NCBI GenBank assembly: GCA_019054805.1
Contig: JAHQIY010000002.1
Span: 3,472,001 to 3,536,000 of the forward strand
DNA: 64,000 bases
Source: Brachionus manjavacas
Taxonomy: Eukaryota; Rotifera; Eurotatoria; Ploima; Brachionidae
Direction: 5' to 3'
A program made the translations under genes and the position numbers. Every line of letters starts with the position of its first letter. Within the stretch, counting starts at the first letter, position 1. The notes beneath the pieces were generated by a model that worked only from the letters and a program-made list of their open reading frames with translations, was not told the origin of the DNA and made no database searches. This document shows, piece after piece, positions 44,691 through 56,652 of this stretch.

Positions 44691-45797
44691 TTAACTTCTT
44701 ACCACAATCACATCATCTGTTGTACTTGAGCTGGACTCATAGAATACTTTAATATTTTCATAATTGAATTCACTGCCAACCGACATCGTTGCATCCATTT
44801 TATTATAGTCACTAAAATTTAATGGCAGTACTTGTATGGGTCCAGTTCCAGAACTTAGAGAACTATCAACAAGATAAACCAATATTCCAGGTTTAGTTAT
44901 TTTATGATCAAATCCATATTTTTTTCTTGATTCAACTACTACAGCTTTATTATTAGTTATTGGTACAACAATTAATTTCAGGCCATTGGGAACTTCAATG
45001 GCTGTCAATGTGACTCTTAAATATGGCGATGCTCCGCAAATTATCTGTGAGTCATGTATCCATCCAAGAAGCCAGCGTTCCCAACCAAAATACTCTCTTC
45101 CTAATCCATCAATATTACCCATTATAGACCAACCTCCAGTAAATTTAAATTGAGAACCAGAGTTATACTCATAAAGATCAGGTAAGCCCATAGCGTGAGA
45201 CATTTCGTGATTTAGCCAATATCCTTTCCAATATAATAAGTCTTTTCCAGAATTTATTGCATTTTCAAACACTTTGCCATTTACGGGAAAGCCTCCTCCT
45301 GAATTTGCGTTAAAAGTTGGGCCATACGCAACGGCACTTACATAAGGATTTGTCATAACAACTATCAATTGACTTGTTGAAAAATCCCAGCTTTTAGCCA
45401 AAGAAGATGCCTCAGAAATGTACGCTTTTTGAGCAGCGTAAGATATGCCTGGTGACATGTTGTAATCAATTGATCTTTTTGTCATACGCAGCCATTTAAA
45501 ATACGGAAGGAACTTTACCTGCAATTGACCATACGAGCTTTTGAAAAAAAATGCCTCTGATGTAGGAGAAATAATTGAAAATATGTCTTGTGTGGTTCGA
45601 TTAGCTGGATAATCATTGAAGTCCACGAACAAGACACTCACATTTAAAATACCTACAGAATTTACTCGGTTTTTTACTCGTGGAAATCCTATACCAACCC
45701 CGTAAGGACTTGGATTTGGAAGACGACATTTGCTTAATAAATCTGCTTTGATTAAGCCAAAAAGTGATAAAAGCAAAAAGTTCAATATCCAATTCAT
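44691..45797 (-). CDS. Secreted M6-family metallopeptidase (immune-inhibitor-A-like)
   Basis: 368 aa, single exon. A signal peptide (1-18, ending 'LIKAD') precedes a zinc peptidase domain. 'SVLFVDFNDYPAN' (54-66) and 'FFKSSYGQLQVKF' (84-96) are typical of M6 peptidases. 'WLNHEMSHAMGLPDLYEY' contains HEMSH (197-201) and D207, the HExxHxxGxxD zinc site, followed by 'GGWSIMG' (221-227) resembling the Met-turn region. The family is mainly bacterial (secreted endopeptidases) with members in fungi, protists and a few animals. A bacterial origin by transfer is possible but unproven: base and codon use match the host and there is a eukaryotic-type signal peptide. No PKD or adhesion domain follows. 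It is probably a secreted digestive or defence protease. Confidence 0.85.
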   Translation of the reverse strand: MNWILNFLLLSLFGLIKADLLSKCRLPNPSPYGVGIGFPRVKNRVNSVGILNVSVLFVDFNDYPANRTTQDIFSIISPTSEAFFFKSSYGQLQVKFLPYFKWLRMTKRSIDYNMSPGISYAAQKAYISEASSLAKSWDFSTSQLIVVMTNPYVSAVAYGPTFNANSGGGFPVNGKVFENAINSGKDLLYWKGYWLNHEMSHAMGLPDLYEYNSGSQFKFTGGWSIMGNIDGLGREYFGWERWLLGWIHDSQIICGASPYLRVTLTAIEVPNGLKLIVVPITNNKAVVVESRKKYGFDHKITKPGILVYLVDSSLSSGTGPIQVLPLNFSDYNKMDATMSVGSEFNYENIKVFYESSSSTTDDVIVVRS

Positions 45798-46227
45798 TTT
45801 AATTTGATTCTTAAACCAAAACGACTATTTATAGCATTTTTTGTTGAGAATTCGATAAAATCAAAAAGATCCTTTTGAAAAGAATCAATTTTAATTTTAA
45901 TCAATTTTATAATAAAAAGATATCAATGTCAATTTAATATAAAATATCTTTTAAAATTTTCCAGTAAAATAGATTGAATCAATCACTTTTTTCTCACTTT
46001 TCTTCAAAAATGATCATATTCAAATAATGTCAAATATTTAACATATCAAATTAAATGATCCACTTTTTTTACTTGAAATTTGTTCTCTTTGATTAGAATT
46101 TTTAAAACTTCTAATAATGGAAAAAATTTAAATGCTTCGAATAAAAGAAAAGGCATATTTGTTTTTTAATTTCAAAATAATTTCAACTTATGCTTCATTA
46201 TAGCCAAAAAACCTCAGATCATAATTA
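45798..46227. other. Upstream flank of the M6 peptidase gene
   Basis: AT-rich, no gene seen. It ends at the TA target dinucleotide of the transposon at 46228. Confidence 0.5.
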
Positions 46228-47705
46228 CAGTGCTGCTATGATACCTTGAAATCACCATATTTTACGTAAATTATAGTAATTTTAAAATCGATATTTATCG
46301 TTAATTATCCATAATTATTGTAAAATTCAGTGAAAAAAAAATTCCAAAATTTCTAGAAGAAAAGCAAATTTCATGAAAAAGTAAAAAAAATAAATTTGAT
46401 TGAATTTTTTGACCAAAATTGACGTAAATTTTGGTAAATTTTTGTAAAAAAAGGTGAAAAATGGTAAAAAATCAACAAAAAAGGAAAAATGGATTTCAAG
46501 AATCGTTATTCATTACACCATCCAAGCAAATAATTTTTTGTTTAATTTGAACAATAAAAATTGAAAAAAAAATATACTTAAAATTAGTACAAGCCAAAGT
46601 CAAGAAAATTTCAAGATCTATCCAGAGGTATTTTCGGTTTTCCAAAATTCGAAAAATTCATTGCAAAAAATTATTTGGATTGAGTTGAGGTTTGAATTTA
46701 TTGGATTGAGCTTTTCGATATTGGCCCAACACAATTCGCCGTAAATTCCTTAATATTAAAAAAATAATGGCTGTCAATATGCAAGTCAATCAAATTTTGT
46801 TTTCTTTAATTAATTTGTATTAAATTGGAAGTTATTTAAATAAAACATGAATTCTGAACTTTATAAAGAGATTTTAGGGGATTTTTTATTTCCGTTCGGT
46901 TCAAAAATGTATGATTTTAATTTCAAACTTCATAAAGACAACGATACAAAACATAGCTCAATTTTATGTCTATACTTTTTAAATTTAATTAATATTAACT
47001 GGGTAAATTTAAAAACTGTTTTTCCAAAAATTTATTAAAATAGAGTTTGATCAATAGATTAAATCTCCACCTAAATCACCGGATTTAAATCCGATTGAAT
47101 TAGTTTGTAACGACCTAATGAACTTTGTTAAAAAAAGGGATTTTAGACGTACTTGATATTTTCAAATACCGATCTTGGAAAACTAATAATTGTTAAGTTC
47201 ATTCCAAAAGGTACCACAATCAAATAAGCTTGGGACAAGCCACCAAACAGCTTAAAAGCAAAAAATTTTAGAAAATAAAATATTTTGTAAATGCAATTAA
47301 TAATATTAATTTTCAGAATTTGTTTAAAAAAAATTGAATAAAATTATAAAAAATCCATTTTTCCTTTTTTTGTTGATTTTTTACCATTTTTCACCTTTTT
47401 ATACAAAAATTTACCGAAATTTACGTCAATTTTGGTCAAAAAATTCAATCAAATTTTATTTTTTTTACTTTTTCAAAAATTCGAAAAAAAAATTTTTTCA
47501 TGAAAACTGCTTTTCTTCTGGAAATTTTGGATTTTTTTTTCACTGAACTTTACAATAATTATGGATGATTTACGATCATTATCGTTATTTTACGATGAAT
47601 ATCGATTTTTAGATTACAATATTTTACGTTAAATATGGTAACATTTCGTGAATTCACCAAAATTTACGTAAAATATGGTGATTTCAAGGTATCATAGCAG
47701 CACTG
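46228..47705 (+). mobile_element. Tc1/mariner-type transposon with long inverted repeats
   Basis: The 1,478-bp element is bounded by TA (46226-46227 and 47706-47707). The left end reads CAGTGCTGCTATGATACCTT and the right end its reverse complement; similarity of the arms continues for about 280-330 bp (left to ~46500, right from ~47355), with point changes and small indels. CAGTG termini and TA duplication are Tc1/mariner hallmarks. The interior holds a broken transposase (46847-47150). The related solo terminus at 12741 suggests a larger family in this genome. Confidence 0.88.
46847..47150 (+). pseudogene. Tc1/mariner transposase remnant
   Basis: 'FKLHKDNDTKHSS' then 'LNLININW' matches the second catalytic Asp region of Tc1 transposases ('DNDPKHTS…W'). 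After a frameshift, 'PPKSPDLNPIELVCNDL' at about 47067-47120 gives the third catalytic residue (Glu of 'NPIE'), so this is the DDE-type Tc1 branch. The first Asp and the DNA-binding N-terminus are not recognisable. Not functional. Confidence 0.8.
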
Positions 47706-47707
47706 TA

Positions 47708-48561
47708 GGTAAAGTTGTAATTCTTTAAAAAGAATTTGAATTTACTTATTTTCAAAAAAAAATATTGATCAATGATATATTGACTTTTCAATTTTGGTTG
47801 TTGTTTTTCTACGAGATAGCAAAACGAGTTGAATAAAAATGACTTTTTTTTTTAATTTTGTTACCCAGTTTTTTAATATTTTTTCAATTAAAATAAAAAC
47901 CAATTTTTGTATAATTTTAAAAATCAAACAAAGATTTTTCGTTTTTTTTTTATTTAATTCTTATCTGCAACTCTTTAAAGGTAATTCAATTCTCAGAAAG
48001 ATTTTTTTTTAAATTATTATTTATTTTAAACAGACGCAAATTAGCAATAGGTAGATTAGTACTTTAAAAGTACTTTAAAATTTCTTTTAGTTTAGGCCTA
48101 ATTTTTTTAAATTGATGTGATGTTTCTAAAAACTCAACTATGTTTCTAATAATCTTTCATGTTTTTAGAATTTTTTACTTTTCTCATGGACTAAAAACGT
48201 ATGTCAACAATTCAATTAAAACAATTTTTAGAATTTTAAATTTTATTTACTTGAATATAATAATAAAAAATCTTTTGACTATTACTAAATTTATCTTTCC
48301 GTATTGTATAAAAAATTTTATTTAAATTCAAAAAAAGTCCGAAAAAAAATATTTGAATCAATAAATTTTTGACTAAAAAGCATTTTTTTTAAATTCGAAC
48401 TTACGAAAGTCAAAAAATAATAATAAAAATTAACTCACTCATGGTCATTGACCATTCAAGAAAGGAAAAAAAGATGAAAAAAAACAAATTTCAAACCTAA
48501 TCTACAATGGCTATTGATACCAAATACTGTGTTTACATAAATAATTTTATCAGTTTATTTT
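47708..48561. other. Intergenic, AT-rich
   Basis: No gene supported; it includes the 3' flank of the minus-strand lamin-tail protein. Confidence 0.5.
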
Positions 48562-50163
48562 TTACAAAAATTGAATTAAAGTAGCATATTTAAAAATCTC
48601 GTGATAGAATTGAGGTACTTCTTGAATGTGCACGGCTTTAACAATTCCCTCAGGTGAAATAAGTTTCGTTCGAATTTTAAGTCTGGAATATCGTTCGTTT
48701 TCGCTCAATTTTTGCTTGATTGCCACCAAAAATTCCAACTCATTGTTTCTAAAAGGTGTCGGTATGCGCAGCTCTTTTCCCGATTTGATTATGGAACCAT
48801 TGGGAAGTCTGTACTTGAACACGGACATGTCATCTATTTGACGAGTAATGAACCAGTTTGAAATGTCTCTGTCCAGTTTGAGGCTGCAGTTTTCGACAAC
48901 CAATTTGCCACCGTCAGTGGAGCAGTCCCTCAGGTCAAGCGAAGAGCTCTGGCGATACAATGTATCGGGCTCAGGCTCGCATACCACTATTTCCGAGTCG
49001 GTGTGTTGAATGCTTTTGGAATTTTTGACATGCCATAGGTCCTTGCTGGACGATTTTGCCTTGTGCAAGTCAATCAAATTGCTTATAATTGTCAACTTTC
49101 GGTTGTAAGTAGTTTCGTCTTTTTTATCATGAGACAAATCATCCAAGTCGTCCAAATCCTCGTCATAGTCGGACGCACAGTTGATTGAAGAAGAAGAACT
49201 AGTGGAATTTGGATTGGTGTCGGAAAGTGAAGAAGCGGAAGATGAACGTGAAATGGACTTGGTGGCCAAAGAAGCGCTTTTTTCATTCTGCAAGCGCTGT
49301 TTCTCTAGCCACAGTTGCTTATAAACATAAGATTCATACTTTAAATTATTTACACTTTTGGACAGATTTTCATATTTGTCCTCAATGGATTTTAGCTTGG
49401 ACTTTAATTTATTTATAAATTTTGTTTTTGAGTGAAGAAAATTTTTTCGCTCCAAATATTGTAGCTCTATTTCGTCCAGTATGAGCATTAGATTTTCTGT
49501 TTCAGCTTGATATTTTCTAATCTCGACAAGCTCGTCATCAATTTCGTCGCTTTGGCCATCTTGCTGCCTACAGGTATGAATTAGCGACGAGTTTTCCGCT
49601 TGGTTTATTCGTTTGAGAATTTCACACGTCTCAAACGTTTCGATCAGGGTGTCACTGGTGATTATTAGAGACTCGCGCATATACTCGGTTAACTTTTTCA
49701 TTTCTTCTCTGAACATTTTGATGGCATGCTGTTCTTTGCCGTGCTTTGACGTGTTCCGCGACGTGGTCTTGGGCGCCACCGCTTCAAAGTCTCTCACATA
49801 CTCTTTGGACAAGTCAATCAGCTCTGTTTCGAAGTAGATTTGCTGCTTGACTATTTGATTTTTGAATGTTAGCTTAAGATTGTTGAGCTTTTCGCGGTAA
49901 AAGTTGTGCGTCAATGCCAAGAATTTGCCATAATTTGTTTCGTAGTCGTTTTTGGCGTCCTGCAGATTCTTCTCCGACTCGGCTATGTAGGACTCGAGTT
50001 GTTGCTTGTCGTTGGCTTGTTTGCACGCACTGAATGTGTCTGAGATGACCAAATTGGAAGGAACCTTGGGAATAGTTGATTTTCGCTTGGGAAAGCTGAA
50101 CATTTGAGCCAAATGTTCGCATGAGGGAAGCTGAAGTTTGCGCGTGGAAGTCTCGGACGACAT
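48562..50163 (-). CDS. Coiled-coil protein with lamin-tail-like domain (intermediate-filament-like)
   Basis: 533 aa, single exon. Residues ~50-130, 145-195 and 210-300 are Glu/Lys/Leu-rich coiled coil. 300-350 is a Ser-rich then Asp-rich linker ('DYDEDLDDLDDL'). Residues ~417-515 look like a lamin tail domain: 'GGKLVVENCSLKLDRDISNW' at the start, then 'ITRQIDDMSVFKYRLPNGS' and 'IIKSGKELRIPTP', matching the β-strand pattern 'W.I.R…..YR.P….LK.G….I' of lamin tails. Rod plus tail suggests an intermediate-filament-related scaffold, but no full-length 350-residue rod, clear nuclear-localisation signal or CaaX box is visible, so it is not a standard lamin. An acceptor-like GATGCTTAG lies 11 bp before the ATG. 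Confidence 0.65.
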   Translation of the reverse strand: MSSETSTRKLQLPSCEHLAQMFSFPKRKSTIPKVPSNLVISDTFSACKQANDKQQLESYIAESEKNLQDAKNDYETNYGKFLALTHNFYREKLNNLKLTFKNQIVKQQIYFETELIDLSKEYVRDFEAVAPKTTSRNTSKHGKEQHAIKMFREEMKKLTEYMRESLIITSDTLIETFETCEILKRINQAENSSLIHTCRQQDGQSDEIDDELVEIRKYQAETENLMLILDEIELQYLERKNFLHSKTKFINKLKSKLKSIEDKYENLSKSVNNLKYESYVYKQLWLEKQRLQNEKSASLATKSISRSSSASSLSDTNPNSTSSSSSINCASDYDEDLDDLDDLSHDKKDETTYNRKLTIISNLIDLHKAKSSSKDLWHVKNSKSIQHTDSEIVVCEPEPDTLYRQSSSLDLRDCSTDGGKLVVENCSLKLDRDISNWFITRQIDDMSVFKYRLPNGSIIKSGKELRIPTPFRNNELEFLVAIKQKLSENERYSRLKIRTKLISPEGIVKAVHIQEVPQFYHEIFKYATLIQFL

Positions 50164-53100
50164 TTTACCTACCTCTAAGCATCAACAAATGCCAATATTA
50201 GCATTCTACTGGCAACTAAATTTTAAATTCTAAATTAAAATAGAAACAATTCATAAGTTTAAGTCAGCTGATGTGTATGAATTCAAGCTGTTCTTTTTTT
50301 CTTAGTCTTAATTAATAGTAGTTTAACCTGTGGGTTGATGAATAAGAAATTTTTAAGCAAACAAAAGCCCACGTGGAGACATGGATGGTGAGTAATCGAT
50401 TGCTTATCATAGTTGCTAATAGAAATAAAAATCAATCATTAAACGCCTCTGATAGTCGAAGTGTTTTACTAATTAGTCAAGCTATGGTTAAGTATAATCA
50501 AGACTCTTGAGCTATTCGAAGTCGTGTGACATAGTTTTAGCCTAAATAGGTTGAAAAAAAAGTTTACTAAAATTTATCTTTTTTTTTCTCAAGAGTTTTG
50601 AATTCGATGTTTTCATAATAAATTTTAAATTTATCTTCTAACAAAAAAATATCAAATTTAAAAAAACATAAGTTGATTTTTTTAAATAAAAAAAAATCAA
50701 TTTTATATTATAAAATTTAGCTAGAATTTATTTCTTATTGTAAAAAGCTATGAATTAAATTTTTTCATAAAAAATTTAAAATATTTCTTCTTTTAAAAAA
50801 ATATTTAATTTAAAATACAAGTTGATTTTTTCGGCAAAAAAAAACAGTGAATAATCAAATTTTAAATTTTTACAGAAATCACTTTTTTTGTTGACTAAAC
50901 ATCTTTTTTGAACAATTCTTGACTTAAAATCAAAAATTTTGAGCCAACATGAACTTTTGTATGAAAAAATTTGATTAACAATTTAATGGTAAGCTTGTTG
51001 AATGTTGGAATATTTCGAAAAGCATTTTATTTTGGTAAAAATAACATTTGATAATTGGAAAATGATATTAAAGAATGTGATATATAAAAAATTAATGTAA
51101 AATAATAGAATAAAAACAAACGAAACTCTGTGTAAACAAAAACAAAAAGGTATTACCTAAAGTTATATAACACAAATGAACATTATAAATGCATTGATTA
51201 TTACCTGCGCCTTGTTCCTAAGTGCAAATATGTGTATGTGTGAATATGAATATTATTCAGGCCCTCTAGTAAATTTATTAAATTGCGTAATTTTGTTGTT
51301 CTAACAAAATTTACTATTAAATTAATTGGTTTTAAATTAAATAGTTATTTAATTGCGTAACATGAAATAGTTCATGAATCTAATTTCAAATACCATATGA
51401 GTGATTAAGATCAAATTCGGAAATATGCCAAGTCCAGTGTCATTTTTTTATTTTGACACACTGAGCTTAGTTACGCAATAACTAAATTAGATATTTTGCT
51501 TATCAAAAAAATTTATGCATTAATTTTTTTAGGTTAAATACAAAAATTTTTATCTTGATTTAAAATAAAAGAATTGAGTTTCAAGACCTTGGTAACTAGA
51601 GATTGTTGCTCTTTGGCAAAGCGTCAAAACACCTTTAAGCTGAAGACTTGCTGCTTATAGCTTACAAATGGCATCGAAATTGACGCTATTTTAACAATAA
51701 TTCATACAAAAATCTGGCATTTGAAATTGACGTCATTTAATATCAATTTAATTTAACCTGTTTATCAAAATAGATAAATCTCTTAATATTTATATAAGAA
51801 TAGATAACATGCATTTTTATAGTCACGATTCAGACCAGGCATTTCACAGCAAATAAATTTTAATAGCTAGGTCCATCGATTCGAGTCTATTTAATGAAGC
51901 TGGAAAATTTTATTGTGGGTAAAGCGAACTTAAGAGATAAGGCTTAATAAAAATAGAAATGCGATAAAGCAATAAAATACGGGCTAGTAAAGATTTTTGT
52001 TTCGTTTTTTATTTTATTTTTTTTTATTAAATTAAAAATTATGTAACAAAATAGTGAAGAGAAAAAATAAAGGGGTTTCTTCTTGTAATTTCTAAAGATT
52101 ATATGCAAATTATATTTTTTTTCTCGTTTTGTTTAAAGCTAATAAAAAAATAACAAAATTTAGAGCTCGTTAATAAGCCTTATTTCTAAATATCCCAAGA
52201 GAGACCATATTTGTTCCAAGCTATTTTTCTTTCTAGTTCTATTGTTCTAATCTCTCGTTTAATTTAATTTTAATTTTCCCCAGTGAAAATCACATGTTCC
52301 GCTCAGGGACTCAAAAATTGATTTTTAGAATCGAATTTGACTGCATAATGTTGGACCAATTTTGGCGTAAATTAAAAAATATTTACTAGAATTGAAAATG
52401 GCAATTTTTAATTTACCCTTTACATCTAGTTGACATAATAGTCAAATATTTTAAATCCGTAACTGTGTTAATCATTCTCAGGTAAATGATGAGAAATGTT
52501 TGAAGAGGAAAAATTTTTGCACAATTTTTCTCATTGTCTAGACTCAAAATTTATTGCATAAGACTTTGATCTTTTGGAAAAACAACCAAAGAGTATCCAT
52601 CTAAAAGGTCACACTATTTTTTAGATAATAAAGCCCTAACTCTATTAAATAGCTCACACATTTGTTGTTTTACCAAAAAAAAAAAATTCGAATATTATCT
52701 CAACAAAATTTTTTTTTTCCTATGCATCTATTTTTATGTTCATGTTTGCCTTTTCTAAACGAAGAATTAACAACAACTTTAATTTTTTTTTAGTTTTGTA
52801 CAATATTTTGCAACTTTGATGTTAATTTGACAAAATTAAATTTTTAAAATTTTTCAAAATTTTTTTAGATAAATGAGCTCAATCATCTCTGTCTAGATTT
52901 TTTTGGTTGAGTTGAATGTAAAAAAAAAGCGCAACTATTTAAATCCATGTTTAACATTGAATAAGAAATGTGTCACAAAATTCAAAAAATTTCTAGATCA
53001 CCCTTCAAAATCAGCTCAAACTAAATTGCATGATCCAAATCATTCCAGTAATGAAAATTTAATTACCATAATGCTTGGATTAATACCTTGTGGCAGGCAA

Positions 53101-53794
53101 GCGTAAATTTTTCGACTAACTTGTAATTAAGCTTGGCAAAACGAATCAATTTAAAATTTATACAAAAAATTGATCGATTAGAAAATCTAGGTTAAATAAG
53201 AAAAGAAAATATTTGAATTATTACGCCTAGGATACTTTAATTTTTAGACGCCTTTAAGATTTAATTCACTTGAAGAACTTAAATGGAAAGAAGATTAGAA
53301 AAACAACTTTTTAATAGTTTATTATATAAAAGATTATTAAAGTTTAAAATCAACACACACACACACAGATACACTTAAGTTGATTTTAAGGCTTAAAATC
53401 GTTAGAAGATCTTAATTACAAAAACAAAATTTGAGGATTAGTGAAGCGCTTACTTTAGCAAAGCGCAAATACTTGGCTAGAAGGAAGCTAGTAGATAAAT
53501 TCCTTGAAACATTAATAAACAATATATGCCTAAAAAATACCCATTAACTTTATCATTATTTTTATTTATTGCAAACTAATTTTTTAGATCTAAAGAATTT
53601 TAAAATGCTAAACAATGCCTTGAGCATTAATTTCCGCGTCAAATTCCGGATCTAACTTCATATTTAAAAAAATGCAATTTCCGATTCAACAAAGCAAACT
53701 AAACTGAATAAATAATTTTAATTACTCTTGAGTATGCATTCCTCAAATGAAATTTATACAAATTTTACTTCAAATTGCTTTAATTAATACTGTA
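50164..53794. other. Long non-coding stretch; possible first exon at 50381
   Basis: About 220 bp upstream of the divergent lamin-tail gene, ACATGGATG|GTGAGT (50381-50387 plus donor) could be a tiny plus-strand first exon; no partner exon was found. The open frame 52903-53106 ('YLNPCLTLNKKCVTKFKKFL') is isolated and unrecognised. A (CA)n run lies at about 53352-53366. The rest is AT-rich. Confidence 0.35.
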
Positions 53795-54175
53795 TTAAAT
53801 TTCCCAAGATGGATGCCATGAAATTTTATATACTTCGCAGATGTTACTGCTGGAGATAAAAGACCAAATGCAACAAGCATACACACTCAAATGATTTGGT
53901 ACATAAATTTTACTAATTTAAAACCTTGCTTGGACAACGTATTTATCATTTATTAAAATAAATTTACTTACTTTTTTTTTAATGCGTTTAAGGTAATAAT
54001 TTATGAGCTTGAACTTTTCGTCTAAAAAAATTATCTTTTTGTGAATTTAAATTAGATTTTCGATGAGTATAAAATATGTAGCCAAAAGGTAAACAGTTTA
54101 TTTTCTTTGTCGTATATAGTGCTAATAGAAAATACTCACTGCTGCCGAGATATTTGTGACGATATATTCACTGAC
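53795..54175 (-). CDS. Candidate spliced minus-strand transcript with a 36-nt exon
   Basis: On the minus strand, 54175-54140 is flanked by ATTACAG (acceptor) and GTGAGT (donor). Downstream, GGTCTTTTATCTCCAG|C starts a second exon at 53849. Joined in one phase they read 'SVNISSQISRQ', a split His codon, then 'SNICEVYKISWHPSWEI' and TAA at 53795. All four splice signals are good by eye and the phase fits, but the protein is short, its upstream exons were not found, and no family is recognised. A non-coding spliced RNA is equally possible. Confidence 0.3.
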
Positions 54176-56652
54176 CTGTAATAATTAAAATTTTAATTTT
54201 ATTCTTAACAAAGCATTAGAAATTTTAGTTCCAGATTTTATCTTGATTCATTAAGAGCTAGACCGTTCATTTTTAAAATTTAATCTAAACTTTTAGCTCT
54301 CACTAATTAAATTTTATTTAATTTTTGTATAAGGCGATAAACACTTTACCGACGTAAAGGCCCATTCTCATTAAATTTGTGATCACAAAGCGAAAAAAAA
54401 GTGATAAATGACGTCTAATCTGCTCTATTTGATAAATTGATCATTATATAAAAATAAAGATTGACAAATTTTACATAATGTTGATAGCTCAACAGGCTTC
54501 TAAAAAGCTTGATTCTTAATTTAAAATTAAGTTTTTAAACTACTTTTTTTTTGTTTGGAAAAAAATAATTTTTTTAGTTGCATAAAATTCAAATTACATT
54601 TTACTTTTATTTAAATAAATAATTCTCTTTCAGACTTTATTTTTATATCGTTTTTACCTTTAGTTTATGAAAATTAAATTTAATTCTTAAGCACTTTTTT
54701 TTTGCTACTGACCATAAATTGTCGAATTTTTATAAAAACCTAACTCTATCACGTGTATTCTTTCTAAGTATTCTCTATTCAGATAAGAGCATTTGAATGG
54801 AAATCTTATAATTACAGAATTTAATTAAAAAAAATCTTTGAATTGAAAAAATAACTCGGGGCAACCAATACTTTAGATAAGATTAATAGAAGCTAAGTTA
54901 CAGGCGAGAAAGGTAACTAGCAATTACTTGAAAGAGCCTGTGGCAACACAACTTTTGAGATAGTGGAAGGAAAAGTCTTACTTTACTCGAATTTCTGAGC
55001 GAGTAAAATAAATATTTAAAAAAAATTCTTAGTAAATTGAAAAATTTATAATTTTTTTTGGATAGCTTTTTATTATTATAAAGAAAGCCTTAAAAATATA
55101 TTTAATCTAGAGTGTAAGTACGTTAGTTTTATAATTGTTCTTATGGTTTATAAACTTCGGTTACATACACACAATCAACATCCCTCATACTTAGAATTTT
55201 GGTAATCAAATTCAGTATTATGCAATATTGTGCCAATATAAATCGAATTAAACCTGATCCTTCCAGAGTTTATTGTCGTAAATCAATTGAACAAGTGGAA
55301 CATTTTATATGAAGCCAATTAATTTATTTGTTTAAGGTAAGACATTGAGAGCAGCGATGCGATAACCCCTCCGTCAGTCCTAATTTAATGCTTCACTCTT
55401 CTCAGGTAAATTTTTCTTAAATTCTTAGAGCAGCATATTTTTAAGGTGTTGAAGCATTTTTTAACAAAAAAAGATAAAATTTAAATACATTCCAAATTTA
55501 ATCAACACCTTTTCTGCTCAATTAAGCCTGATATTAGAGTAATAATTTCGAAAATTTACTACAAACCATTAAAAGTATTTACAGAAGCTTTAAAATTTTT
55601 GATAAGCTTAATATTGAAAAGACAATCCATAAAAATCCTACGCATTTGACTTTCAATGTCAATATTGATCATAGAAAATAAAAATTCCCTATAATAGACA
55701 TTTATCACTTGAGCTCAAAATCAAACTATTAAAATAATTAAACAAACAAATTGCTCGAATAAAATTCTTATCTTCTGTAAGAATTTATTCTAACCTACTT
55801 GAATTTTTTGCTTTTTAAAGGTACTGTTAATTTTTGAATCTGTTTTTTAAGACACTCAATCTTTTTCTTTTTTAAATTAATATTTGTTTATCTGATAAAA
55901 AGAATCCAAAATTTAAGACGCTAGATTAGCTATCTCTTAATAAATTTAACAAAAATTTTGACCAAATAAATACCTAAACAAAAAATTCGCTCATTTTAAT
56001 AACTAATTTTTTTTTAATTTAAAACCAATTAAAAAATAAATCTAGATATCTCAAGTATAAATATCGATTTTATGATCATCATAATGATGTGCTTCAAAGA
56101 AGTCGATTGATAGACCGTGAATGTGAATGGAATAGTTCTGATTAAGATTCTTTTGATAAAAATTGACAAGAATTCTTTTTAAAAGAGAGATCTCACAATT
56201 TTTTTACTTAAAACAAGGTTTATACTAAAACAGAGCCAATTAACTATTAAAAAAAAGTCATTGAAATTTAAAAAAGAAAATTTCTCACATTTTTCAAAAA
56301 AATCCTAAATAAGATCTTATATCAGACTTAAAATTTTATGAATGAATTGAATTGTGATATTTTTCTTGTAATAAAATTGTACTACTAAATTACAATGTTG
56401 AATTAAAACTCGGTTAAATTATGAAATATTATCTAAATTTTTTTCTAACTTTTTGAACATAACTGCAGGATAAATTCTTTGCCAAGGTTTCAAATGTTTT
56501 ATCAAATAATTTCTTGATGGCTTAAGGCCTTAATCAGACAAATAAAGAGCAATATTTTTTATTTGAAAAAATAATATTTTACTTGATATTCAAATAAAAT
56601 TTAAACATAATTTGAAATTTGAATTTTAAAATTTTTATATTCTTTTTTAAAA
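54176..56652. other. Intergenic, AT-rich
   Basis: No supported gene. A small GC-richer patch at 55345-55385 (GCAGCGATGCGATAACCCC) is unexplained and could be a further exon of the minus-strand candidate. The last ~100 bp are the TADA1 upstream region. Confidence 0.4.

Noticed and set aside
47334..47546. Phe/Lys-rich plus frame
   Set aside because: It lies inside the right inverted repeat of the Tc1/mariner-type element and is not a protein.
48626..50122. Additional frames on both strands over the lamin-tail gene
   Set aside because: They overlap the 533-residue frame and have no recognisable domains.
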